DNA of 64,000 bases from Pseudomonas xantholysinigenes. GTDB lineage: Bacteria > Pseudomonadota > Gammaproteobacteria > Pseudomonadales > Pseudomonadaceae. A program made the position numbers and the translations under genes. Shown one piece after another: positions 7,791 to 15,161 of this stretch (position 1 is the first letter of the stretch; each line of letters opens with the position of its first letter). The DNA is taken from contig NZ_CP077095.1 in assembly GCF_014268885.2 (NCBI RefSeq), positions 2,609,501 to 2,673,500 of the forward strand. Direction: 5' to 3'. Under the pieces are notes generated by a model, which made no database searches, was not told the origin of the DNA, and saw only the letters and a program-made list of their open reading frames with translations.

Positions 7791-8286
7791 GCGCGGCTTC
7801 ACCTACCTGGGCGTGCTGCTGCTGATCGCGGTCAGCAGCGTAGCCCTGGCTGCCAGCGGCACCCTGTGGCAAACCTGCGTGCAGCGCGAGCACGAGCGCC
7901 AGTTGCTGTGGGTCGGCGGCCAGTACGCGCAGGCGCTGCGCAGCTTCTACCGGGCATCGCCAGGCTTGGCGCAGTACCCTCAGGAGCTTGCCGAGCTGCT
8001 CGAGGACAACCGCTTCCCGTCGCCGCAACGGCATATCCGCCGCTTGTACCCCGATCCTGTGACCGGCAGTGACGACTGGGGCCTGCTGCGCGCGGTCGAT
8101 GGGCGCATCACCGGGGTGTACAGCCGTTCCGAGGCGACGCCGCTCAAGCGCAGCGGCTTCGATGCCCAGTGGAACGGCTTCGAAGGCCTGGAGCACTACA
8201 GCGACTGGCAGTTCGTCGCCGAGCAGGCCTTCGCCGAGAGCGCCAGCGGCGCGCGCAGCCATGCAGGCATGGGAGACGCGCCATGA
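7765..8286 (+). CDS. Minor pseudopilin without Glu at +5 (GspK-like feature)
   Basis: This 173-residue protein has leader MAAFSPNGERG and hydrophobic helix FTYLGVLLLIAVSSVALAASG. The Gly-Phe cut site is present, but position +5 is Gly, not Glu. Loss of Glu5 is a known feature of GspK-type subunits that cap the tip. The protein is shorter than GspK and lacks its large insert, so this is a partial analogy. The ATG at 7765 has AGGGAGGG at 7751-7758. Its stop overlaps csgE (ATGA), which ties the pseudopilin block to the curli block at the translation level. Confidence 0.78.
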   Translation: MAAFSPNGERGFTYLGVLLLIAVSSVALAASGTLWQTCVQREHERQLLWVGGQYAQALRSFYRASPGLAQYPQELAELLEDNRFPSPQRHIRRLYPDPVTGSDDWGLLRAVDGRITGVYSRSEATPLKRSGFDAQWNGFEGLEHYSDWQFVAEQAFAESASGARSHAGMGDAP

Positions 8287-8678
8287 AGCGCCTGGCCGGC
8301 CTGGTCTGCCTGTGCCTGGCCCTGGCGCAGTCACCGGCGCATGCCGGCGACGAGGACGAGATGATGGGTTTCATCGTCGACAACACCATCTCGCACATCG
8401 GCCACGACTTCTATTACGCCTTCAGCGACCGGCTGCGCGCCACCAGCCGGCTCGATTTCAACCTGGTGGTGCGCGAACGCCCGGATGCCCGTTGGGGCAG
8501 CCTGGTGACGGTGGAGTACGAACGCGAGGTGGTGTACCGGCGCTTTTTGCCGCCCAACACCACGCAACTCACCGACGAGGCCAACGAGGCCGCCGACCTG
8601 GTCCGCCAGCAGATCATCCAGCGCAAATTGCAACGGCTGCTGCAGGACACAACCGATCTGGAGAGGGACGAGCTATGA
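8283..8678 (+). CDS. csgE: Curli assembly factor CsgE
   Basis: This 131-residue protein has a signal peptide (cut after AHA) and a CsgE domain, with DFNLVVRERPDARWGSLVTVEYEREVVYRRFLPP as its most recognisable line. In known curli systems CsgE is a periplasmic adaptor that caps the CsgG pore and delivers the curlin subunit. It starts inside the stop codon of the third pseudopilin and overlaps csgF by 4 bp. No csgA or csgB is found in the window, so the substrate is either encoded elsewhere or is not a curlin. Confidence 0.92.
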   Translation: MKRLAGLVCLCLALAQSPAHAGDEDEMMGFIVDNTISHIGHDFYYAFSDRLRATSRLDFNLVVRERPDARWGSLVTVEYEREVVYRRFLPPNTTQLTDEANEAADLVRQQIIQRKLQRLLQDTTDLERDEL

Positions 8679-9094
8679 GCCACCACAAACCCCTGCGTGT
8701 CGCCGCCTGCCTGCTGGCCGCGGGCCTCGGTTGCCAGGCCCTGGCCACGGAACTGGTGTACACCCCAGTCAACCCGGCCTTCGGTGGCAACCCGCTCAAC
8801 GGTACCTGGTTGCTGAACAACGCCCAGGCGCAGAACGACTATGACGATCCCGACCTCAAGGACCGCAGTTCGGCGTTCGCCGGCACCACGGCCCTGGAGC
8901 GTTTCAGCAACCAGCTCGAGTCGCGGCTGTTGGGGCAGTTGCTGGACAACATCGGCAATGGCAAGGGCGGCAGCATGGCCACCGATGCCTTTCTCATCGA
9001 CGTGATCGACGACTCCGGCGCCTTGAGCATCCGCGTTACCGATCGCGCCACCGGACAAGTCTCGGTCATCGACGTGAGCGGCCTGAACCCCTGA
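8675..9094 (+). CDS. csgF: Curli assembly factor CsgF
   Basis: This 139-residue secreted protein has a signal peptide (cut near ALA) and the CsgF signature at the mature N terminus: LVYTPVNPAFGGNPLNGTWLLNNAQAQN. In the curli system this peptide sits inside the CsgG channel and forms a second constriction, while the C-terminal part stays at the cell surface to couple nucleation to export. The start overlaps the csgE stop (ATGA). Confidence 0.93.
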   Translation: MSHHKPLRVAACLLAAGLGCQALATELVYTPVNPAFGGNPLNGTWLLNNAQAQNDYDDPDLKDRSSAFAGTTALERFSNQLESRLLGQLLDNIGNGKGGSMATDAFLIDVIDDSGALSIRVTDRATGQVSVIDVSGLNP

Positions 9095-9127
9095 GAGGGA
9101 CGGCATTTTTTACGGGGAGAGAACACC

Positions 9128-9970
9128 ATGAAACGCCTGCTGAGCACACTGCTGATCCTCGCCGCCCTGCAAGGCTGTGGCCTGCGCGAGCCGATGCCCG
9201 CCGAACAGGACTCGGAAACCCCGACCCTGACACCCCGGGCCTCGACCTACTACGACCTGATCAACATGCCCAGGCCCCGCGGTCGGCTGATGGCGGTGGT
9301 GTATGGCTTCCGCGACCAGACCGGGCAGTACAAGCCGACCCCGGCCAGCTCGTTCTCCACCAGCGTCACCCAGGGCGCGGCGAGCATGCTGATGGACGCG
9401 CTCAATGCCAGTGGCTGGTTCGTGGTGCTGGAGCGCGAAGGCCTGCAGAACCTGTTGACCGAGCGCAAGATCATCCGCGCCTCGCAGAAGAAGCCCGACG
9501 TGGCCGAGAACATCCAGGCTGAACTGCCGCCGTTGCAGGCCGCCAACCTGATGCTCGAAGGCGGCATCATCGCCTACGACACCAACGTGCGCAGCGGCGG
9601 CGAGGGCGCGCGCTACCTGGGTATCGACCTGTCTCGCGAGTATCGGGTCGACCAGGTGACGGTCAACCTGCGGGCGGTGGACGTGCGCACCGGGCAGGTG
9701 CTGGCCAACGTGATGACCAGCAAGACCATCTACTCGGTGGGGCGCAGTGCCGGGGTGTTCAAGTTCATCGAGTTCAAGAAGCTGCTTGAGGCCGAAGTCG
9801 GCTACACCACCAACGAGCCGGCGCAGTTGTGCGTGTTGTCGGCGATTGAGGCAGCGGTGGGGCATCTGCTGGCCCAGGGCATCGAACGGCGCCTGTGGCA
9901 AGTCGCCGGCGAGGGCGCGGGGGACAAGGCGGTGCTGGACAAGTATCTGAGCCAGTACCAGCAGCCTTAG
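9128..9970 (+). CDS. csgG: Curli export channel CsgG, outer-membrane lipoprotein
   Basis: This 280-residue protein has a lipobox at LQGC. It closely follows the known CsgG pattern: TPRASTYYDL, VVYGFRDQTGQYKP, ASSFSTSVTQGA, LEREGLQNLLTERKIIRASQ, GIIAYDTNVRSGGEGARYLGI and EVGYTTNEPAQLCVLSAIE. CsgG forms a nonameric 36-strand beta barrel with a narrow neck. GGGGAGAG at 9113-9120 precedes the start. It is the last gene of the operon; 12 bp after its stop the 119-bp REP array begins. A secretin and a CsgG pore in one operon means two different outer-membrane channels. Confidence 0.95.
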   Translation: MKRLLSTLLILAALQGCGLREPMPAEQDSETPTLTPRASTYYDLINMPRPRGRLMAVVYGFRDQTGQYKPTPASSFSTSVTQGAASMLMDALNASGWFVVLEREGLQNLLTERKIIRASQKKPDVAENIQAELPPLQAANLMLEGGIIAYDTNVRSGGEGARYLGIDLSREYRVDQVTVNLRAVDVRTGQVLANVMTSKTIYSVGRSAGVFKFIEFKKLLEAEVGYTTNEPAQLCVLSAIEAAVGHLLAQGIERRLWQVAGEGAGDKAVLDKYLSQYQQP

Positions 9971-9982
9971 GCCAAGAGCCGA

Positions 9983-11032
9983 GCGGTGCCTGGCACCGGC
10001 TGCGCCGGTGTTCGCGGCTGAAGCCGCTCCCACAGGGACCGCGCCGACCTCGGGGCATGCCCCACACCTGTGGGAGCGGGCTTGCCCGCGAAGCAAGCGA
10101 CGCGGTGCCTGGCACCGGCTGCGCCGGTGTTCGCGGCTAAAGCCGCTCCCACAGGGACCGCGCCGACCTCGGGGCATGCCCCACACCTGTGGGAGCGGGT
10201 TTACCCGCGAAGCAAGCGACGCGGTGCCTGGCACCGGCTGCGCCGGTGTTCGCGGCTGAAGCCGCTCCCACAGGGACCGCGCCGACCTCGGGGCATGCCC
10301 CACACCTGTGGGAGCGGGCTTGCCCGCGAAGCAAGCGACGCGGTGCCTGGCACCGGCTGCGCCGGTGTTCGCGGCTGAAGCCGCTCCCACAGGGACCGCG
10401 CCGACCTCAGGGCATGCACCACACCTGTGGGAGCGGGTTTACCCGCGAAGCAAGCGACGCGGTGCCTGGCACCGGCTGCGCCGGTGTTCGCGGCTAAAGC
10501 CGCTCCCACAGGGACCGCGCCGACCTCGGGGCATGCCCCACACCTGTGGGAGCGGGTTTACCCGCGAAGCAAGCGACGCGGTGCCTGGCACCGGCTGCGC
10601 CGGTGTTCGCGGCTAAAGCCGCTCCCACAGGGACCGCGCCGGCCTCAGGGCATGCCCCACACCTGTGGGAGCGGGTTTACCCGCGAAGCAAGCGACGCGG
10701 TGCCTGGCACCGGCTGCGCCGGTGTTCGCGGCTAAAGCCGCTCCCACAGGGACCGCGCCGGCCTCAGGGCATGCCCCACACCTGTGGGAGCGGGTTTACC
10801 CGCGAAGCAAGCGACGCGGTGCCTGGCACCGGCTGCGCCGGTGTTCGCGGCTAAAGCCGCTCCCACAGGGACCGCGCCGGCCTCAGGGCATGCCCCACAC
10901 CTGTGGGAGCGGGCTTGCCCGCGAAGCAAGCGACGCGGTGCCTGGCACCGGCTGCGCCGGTGTTCGCGGCTAAAGCCGCTCCCACAGGGACCGCGCCGAC
11001 CTCAGGGCATGGCGAACCGCCGCGAAGCAAGC
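9983..11032. repeat. Tandem array of a 119-bp REP-based unit (8 full copies plus a partial)
   Basis: Units begin at 9983, 10102, 10221, 10340, 10459, 10578, 10697 and 10816, with a ninth, partial copy from 10935. The period is exactly 119 bp. Each unit has the palindrome GCACCGGCTGCGCCGGTG, one REP (CGCGGCTRAAGCCGCTCCCACAG) and a second REP in the opposite orientation (CTGTGGGAGCGGG-YTTRCCCGCGAA). Copies differ at a handful of positions, such as TTGCC/TTACC in the stem loop and TCGGGG/TCAGGG in the spacer. The array fills the csgG-mqo gap. No gene is seen in it. Confidence 0.95.
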
Positions 11033-11121
11033 ACCTGGCGCCATCAGCGAATTGCCCGAGCGTTTCACTCAGCTACGCTTGAACCCAGGCAATTACCCGC
11101 ACAGGCGCAGATGGAGAGCAC

Positions 11122-12696
11122 ATGAACATCACCAACAAAGGCAAATGGGCCCTGGCCGGCCTGGCCCTGGCCGTGGGGTTGCACGCCCAGGCCGCGGATA
11201 ACAAGCGGGTGGACGTGCTGCTGGTGGGCGGCGGCATCATGAGTTCCACCCTGGCGGTGTGGCTCAACGAACTGGAACCAGGCTGGTCGATGCAGATGGT
11301 CGAGCGCCTGGACAAGGTCGCCGAGGAAAGCTCCAACGGCTGGAATAACGCAGGCACCGGCCACTCGGCGCTGGCCGAGCTCAACTACACGCCGGAAAAG
11401 GACGGCAAGATCGACATCAGCAAGGCGGTGGAGATCAACGAGTCGTTCCAGATCACCCGGCAGTTCCTGGCCTGGCAGGTCAAGCAGGGCGTGCTGAACA
11501 ACCCGCGCTCGTTCATCAACACCACGCCGCACATGAGCTTCGTCTGGGGCGACGACAACATCAGCTTCCTCAAGCGCCGCTACCAGGCGTTGCAGGCCAG
11601 TCCGCTGTTCAAGCCGATGCAGTACTCCGAAGACCCGGCACAGATCGCCAAATGGGTGCCGCTGATGATGCAGGGGCGCGACCCCAAGCAGAAGCTCGCG
11701 GTCACCTGGACGCCCATCGGCACCGACGTCAACTTCGGCGAGATCACCCGCCAGTACGTGGGCTACCTGCAGACCCGGCCGAACTTCGACCTCAAGCTTT
11801 CCAGCGAGGTACAGGACATCACCCGCAACGACGACGGCAGCTGGCACGTCGAGTACAAGAACCTCAAGGACGGCAGCACCGCGACCACCGATGCCAAGTT
11901 CCTGTTCATCGGCGCCGGCGGCGCGGCGCTGCCCTTGCTGCAAAAATCCGGCATCGACGAGGCCAAGGACTACGCGGGCTTCCCGGTGGGGGGCTCGTTC
12001 CTGGTCACCGACAACCCGGCCATCGCCCAGCGGCACATGGCCAAGGCCTACGGCATCGCCGCCACCGGCGCGCCACCAATGTCGGTGCCGCACCTGGACA
12101 CCCGGGTGCTCGACGGCAAGCGCATGATCCTGTTCGGGCCGTTCGCCACCTTTTCCACCAAGTTCCTCAAGGAAGGTTCTTTGTTCGACCTGTTCGCCAG
12201 CATGTCGGTGCACAACAGCTGGCCAATGGTGCGGGTCGGGCTGCGCGAGTTCGACCTGGTGCAGTACCTGATCGGCCAGGTATTGCAGTCCGATGACGAC
12301 CGCTTCGCCGCCCTGCAGACTTACTTCCCCGAGGCGAAGAAGGAAGACTGGCGCCTGTGGCAGGCCGGCCAGCGGGTGCAGATCATCAAGAAGGACGACA
12401 ACCTCGGCGGGGTGCTGAAACTCGGTACCGAAATCGTCACCGCCAAGGACGGCAGCATCGCCGGCCTGCTCGGCGCCTCGCCGGGCGCCTCGACCGCGCC
12501 GCCGATCATGCTCGACCTGCTGAACAAGGTGTTCAAGGACAAGGTGGCCACGCCTGAGTGGCAGGCGAAGATCCGGCAGATCATCCCGTCCTACGGTATT
12601 CGCCTGAACGAGCACCCGGACAAGGTGCAGGCAGAGTGGGACTACACCAACGAAGTGCTGCAGCTGGCGCCAGCCAGCGCGGTGGCCGCACCCTGA
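11122..12696 (+). CDS. mqo: Malate:quinone oxidoreductase with apparent signal peptide
   Basis: This 524-residue FAD enzyme oxidises malate to oxaloacetate and passes electrons to quinone. After an N-terminal stretch that looks like a Sec signal ([20 protein letters not shown], then AQAADNK), the FAD fold begins with [21 protein letters not shown]. The family line [22 protein letters not shown] follows. Most Mqo enzymes lack a leader and sit on the cytoplasmic face. Pseudomonas has several paralogues, and this one looks exported or N-terminally anchored. GGAGAG precedes the ATG at 11122. A GC-rich hairpin follows the stop. Confidence 0.93.
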   Translation: MNITNKGKWALAGLALAVGLHAQAADNKRVDVLLVGGGIMSSTLAVWLNELEPGWSMQMVERLDKVAEESSNGWNNAGTGHSALAELNYTPEKDGKIDISKAVEINESFQITRQFLAWQVKQGVLNNPRSFINTTPHMSFVWGDDNISFLKRRYQALQASPLFKPMQYSEDPAQIAKWVPLMMQGRDPKQKLAVTWTPIGTDVNFGEITRQYVGYLQTRPNFDLKLSSEVQDITRNDDGSWHVEYKNLKDGSTATTDAKFLFIGAGGAALPLLQKSGIDEAKDYAGFPVGGSFLVTDNPAIAQRHMAKAYGIAATGAPPMSVPHLDTRVLDGKRMILFGPFATFSTKFLKEGSLFDLFASMSVHNSWPMVRVGLREFDLVQYLIGQVLQSDDDRFAALQTYFPEAKKEDWRLWQAGQRVQIIKKDDNLGGVLKLGTEIVTAKDGSIAGLLGASPGASTAPPIMLDLLNKVFKDKVATPEWQAKIRQIIPSYGIRLNEHPDKVQAEWDYTNEVLQLAPASAVAAP

Positions 12697-12705
12697 AGGC
12701 CCGTG

Positions 12706-12737
12706 CGCTCACGCCCGCCGCGCGGTGGGCGTGAGCG
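12706..12737 (+). terminator. GC-rich hairpin after mqo, possible terminator
   Basis: CGCTCACGCCC (12706-12716) pairs perfectly with GGGCGTGAGCG (12727-12737) around a 10-nt loop. There is no clear T run after it, so it may be a weak or Rho-assisted terminator. Confidence 0.5.
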
Positions 12738-12787
12738 TTGCGTCGCGCCAGCGCAAGACCCCGGCGAGCGCCGGTCATCCTCCCCTG

Positions 12788-12805
12788 ATGAACCTTTCAT
12801 GACAA
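12788..12805 (-). promoter_or_regulatory. Pho-box-like site upstream of phdA-pdtB
   Basis: ATGAACC-TTTC-ATGACAA is a pair of 7-bp direct repeats with 11-bp periodicity. Read on the minus strand it resembles the PhoB box CTGTCAT-N4-CTGTCAT. Almost the same sequence, embedded in GATGAAC..CATGACAAA..TTCGGT, occurs at 39363-39380 before the TpsA gene. Downstream, TAGCAAAGCGCCATC (12814-12828) is also shared with that locus. Homologous genes in P. aeruginosa are phosphate-depletion regulated. Confidence 0.5.
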
Positions 12806-12896
12806 ACCTTCGGTAGCAAAGCGCCATCCCCGTCAAAGCGATGAACACGCAAAGGGCGTCCGGCCATCAGGCCCGACACAGCGTAGGAGCGGGGCG

Positions 12897-13493
12897 ATGG
12901 GATCTATGGAACGCTACACGAAAGTGGGAATGCAGGAGCTCGACCAACGCCTGGCGAAGATCGTCGAGGCCGCGCGCAAGCAGCCGGTCTCGGTGTATCG
13001 CTACGGCGCGCCGTGGGTCTGGATCGTTTCCCAGGAAGACTGGCAGGGCGCCCTGCGCGAGGTCGCCAGCTGCGTGCCGCCCGGGCACTCGCTGGCGCTG
13101 CTCAAGCCGCGCATCGAGGCGCTGCTGGCCGAGCACCGTGGCGCACTGGCGCTGCTGGCCGAACAACAGGGCATGATCATCGCCCCGCATACCCTGATGC
13201 ACGTGCTGCTGCTGCAGCTGCTGTATTCGGTGCCCAGCGAGAAGCAGCTCTACGAACAGCTCACCTACAACCTGTTGTTCCGCTGGTTCACCGGCCTGGA
13301 ACTGAAGTCGCGGGTGTGGAACTTCAGCCTGTTCAGCCATGACCTCGGCGTGCTGCTGGCCAGCCCCATGGCCGTGTCGTTGCTGCAGCGCATGGTCGAC
13401 GAAGTGCTCGGCGCCAGCCTGCAGGCGATGCCCGAGTTCAGCCTCAACCTGGGCCTGCTGCACAGCTGGCTGGCCCGCCACGACAACCACTAG
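12897..13493 (+). CDS. phdA: PhdA-like protein: Phd/YefM-type domain joined to a transposase N-terminal domain
   Basis: The 198-residue product has two recognisable parts. Residues about 4-55 (YTKVGMQELDQRLAKIVEAARKQ, then VSVYRYGAPWVWIVSQEDW) follow the Phd/YefM antitoxin pattern of a DNA-binding dimer. Residues about 98-150 (LLLQLLYSVPSEKQLYEQLT, then YNLLFRWFTGLELKSRVWNF) match the N-terminal domain of IS5/IS1182-type transposases (DUF772). No catalytic transposase domain and no toxin gene follow. Position just before pdtB corresponds to PA0691 (phdA) of P. aeruginosa, linked there to control of lysis and DNA release in biofilms. AGGAG at 12885-12889 supports the ATG at 12897. It probably acts as a regulator or accessory protein. 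Confidence 0.7.
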   Translation: MGSMERYTKVGMQELDQRLAKIVEAARKQPVSVYRYGAPWVWIVSQEDWQGALREVASCVPPGHSLALLKPRIEALLAEHRGALALLAEQQGMIIAPHTLMHVLLLQLLYSVPSEKQLYEQLTYNLLFRWFTGLELKSRVWNFSLFSHDLGVLLASPMAVSLLQRMVDEVLGASLQAMPEFSLNLGLLHSWLARHDNH

Positions 13494-13528
13494 AAACCAA
13501 ACGAATTCCTGGCGCTCAAGGGGGCGGT

Positions 13529-15121
13529 GTGGAGCATTTCTTCTTCAAGCGATGCGGCGTCGGCGCAGGGGTACTGCTGTGCCTGCTGTCGACCACGGTG
13601 GCCGCTGACGAACCGACGGACAGGCCAGAACGGCGGGTCGAAATCAATGAATACGTGGTGCGTGGCAACACCGTGCTCGACGCCCAGGCCATCGAGGAGG
13701 CGGTGTATCCGTACCTCGGCCCGGACAGGACCCTGGCCGACCTCGAGGGCGCCCGCGAGGCCTTGCAGAAAAGCTACCAGGCCCGCGGCTACCAGTCGGT
13801 GTTCGTCGAACTGCCGGAGCAGAAGGTCGAGGGCGGTGTGGTCTACCTGAATGTGACCGAGACCAAGGTCGGCCGGGTGCGGGTGGTCGGCGCCAAGCAT
13901 TACTCGCCGGTGGAGATCCGTGAGCAGGTGCCGGCGCTGGAGGAGGGCAAGGTGCCCGACTTCGCCCAGGTCCAGGATGAGCTGGCCAGCCTCAATCGCA
14001 CCCCGGGCCGCCAGGTCATGCCGCTGGTGCGCGAGGGCCAGCGGCCCGGCACCATGGATGTCGACCTGCAAGTCGAAGACAAGCAGCCCTGGAGCCTGAG
14101 CTTGGGCCTGAACAACGACCACAGCGCCGACACCGAGAAGCTGCGCAGCGTGGTCAGCCTGGGCTACAACAACCTCTGGCAGGCCGGGCACAGCGTGTCG
14201 CTGACCTGGTTCACCGCCCCCGAGGACCGCGACAACGCCGAAGTCTGGTCCGGCTCTTACGCGCTGCCGTTGAATGCGCGCTGGTCGTTGCAGTTCTCCG
14301 GCTACCAGTCCGACAGCGACGTGGCCACCGTCGGTGGCACCAACGTGCTGGGCAAGGGCCATTCCTATGGCGTCTCGGCCATCTACAACCTGCCGGGCGT
14401 CGGTGCCTGGGCCCATGCCTTGTCGCTGGGCGTCGACTTCAAGGATTTCGACGAACAGGTCGCCCTGGGCGGCAGCCGCGACAAGGTGCCGTTGAAGTAC
14501 GCGCCGATCACCCTGGGCTACAACGGCTACCGCTTCACCGAGCAGGACCAGCTGAGCCTGGGCCTGAGCCTGGTGGCCGGCACCCGCAGCCTGTTCGGCT
14601 ACGGCAGCGACGATGCGGCGTTCGACTACAAGCGCTACCGCGCCGACTCCAGCTTTGCCCTGGTCAAGGGCGATGGCAGCTACACATTCGATGTCGCCGG
14701 CAACTGGCAGAGCGCGACCAAGCTGGCCTTCCAGTTGGCCTCGGGCCCGCTGGTGTCCAACGAGCAGTTCGCCGCCGGCGGCGCCACCTCGGTGCGCGGC
14801 TACCTGGCCGCCGAGCGCACCGGCGACGACGGCGTGCTGTTCTCCCAGGAACTGCGCACCCCCTCCATCGGCCGTTACGTCGGCAGCTACATCAGCGACT
14901 GGCGCTTCTACTTGTTCGCCGAAGGCGCGCACCTGCGCCTGCAGGACGCACTGCCCGAACAGGATGACAGCTACAGCCTGGCCAGTGTCGGCCTCGGCAC
15001 TCGCGCCAGCGTCAACGACTGGCTGTCCGGCAGCCTCGACTGGGCCGTGCCGCTCAAGGACGGCGCCAACACCGACAAGCACGACCCGCGCCTGCACTTC
15101 AGTGTGCAGGCGACCTTCTGA
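13529..15121 (+). CDS. pdtB: TpsB outer-membrane transporter of a two-partner secretion system
   Basis: This 530-residue FhaC/ShlB/HecB-type protein exports a large TpsA adhesin through the outer membrane. It has a signal peptide, two POTRA domains (residues about 35-200: VEINEYVVRGNTVLDAQAIE and then YLNVTETKVGRVRVVGAKHY), a 16-strand barrel and the conserved loop-6 motif VRGY (in GGATSVRGYLAAER). The C terminus ends in Phe. The start is a GTG at 13529 just after GGGGGCG; other starts are less convincing. The partner TpsA is almost certainly the 4152-residue protein at 39478-51936, which lies 24 kb away, whereas in P. aeruginosa pdtA is adjacent. The gene is followed by an energy-transduction block. 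Confidence 0.9.
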   Translation: MEHFFFKRCGVGAGVLLCLLSTTVAADEPTDRPERRVEINEYVVRGNTVLDAQAIEEAVYPYLGPDRTLADLEGAREALQKSYQARGYQSVFVELPEQKVEGGVVYLNVTETKVGRVRVVGAKHYSPVEIREQVPALEEGKVPDFAQVQDELASLNRTPGRQVMPLVREGQRPGTMDVDLQVEDKQPWSLSLGLNNDHSADTEKLRSVVSLGYNNLWQAGHSVSLTWFTAPEDRDNAEVWSGSYALPLNARWSLQFSGYQSDSDVATVGGTNVLGKGHSYGVSAIYNLPGVGAWAHALSLGVDFKDFDEQVALGGSRDKVPLKYAPITLGYNGYRFTEQDQLSLGLSLVAGTRSLFGYGSDDAAFDYKRYRADSSFALVKGDGSYTFDVAGNWQSATKLAFQLASGPLVSNEQFAAGGATSVRGYLAAERTGDDGVLFSQELRTPSIGRYVGSYISDWRFYLFAEGAHLRLQDALPEQDDSYSLASVGLGTRASVNDWLSGSLDWAVPLKDGANTDKHDPRLHFSVQATF

Positions 15122-15161
15122 ACCTTCGACCTACCCACCGGCATCGACCTGGAGACCTCCC

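Noticed and set aside
9991..10006. TGGCACCGGCTGCGCC in each REP unit as a sigma54 promoter
   Set aside because: It has GG-N10-GC spacing by chance, but lacks the TTGC element and is part of a palindrome repeated in every unit.
10008..11000. Series of near-identical 102-residue open frames in both strands
   Set aside because: They are translations of the 119-bp REP units, with no start signals and no protein-like evolution.
9983..11032. Possible CRISPR array
   Set aside because: The whole 119-bp unit is conserved, including what would be spacers. There are no cas genes, and the unit is made of REP hairpins.
13100..13400. Remnant insertion sequence
   Set aside because: The transposase-like domain is part of an intact, well-started gene with no terminal inverted repeats or target duplication visible.
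12897..13493. Toxin-antitoxin module
   Set aside because: The N-terminal part is Phd-like, but no toxin gene is adjacent and the next gene is a TpsB transporter.
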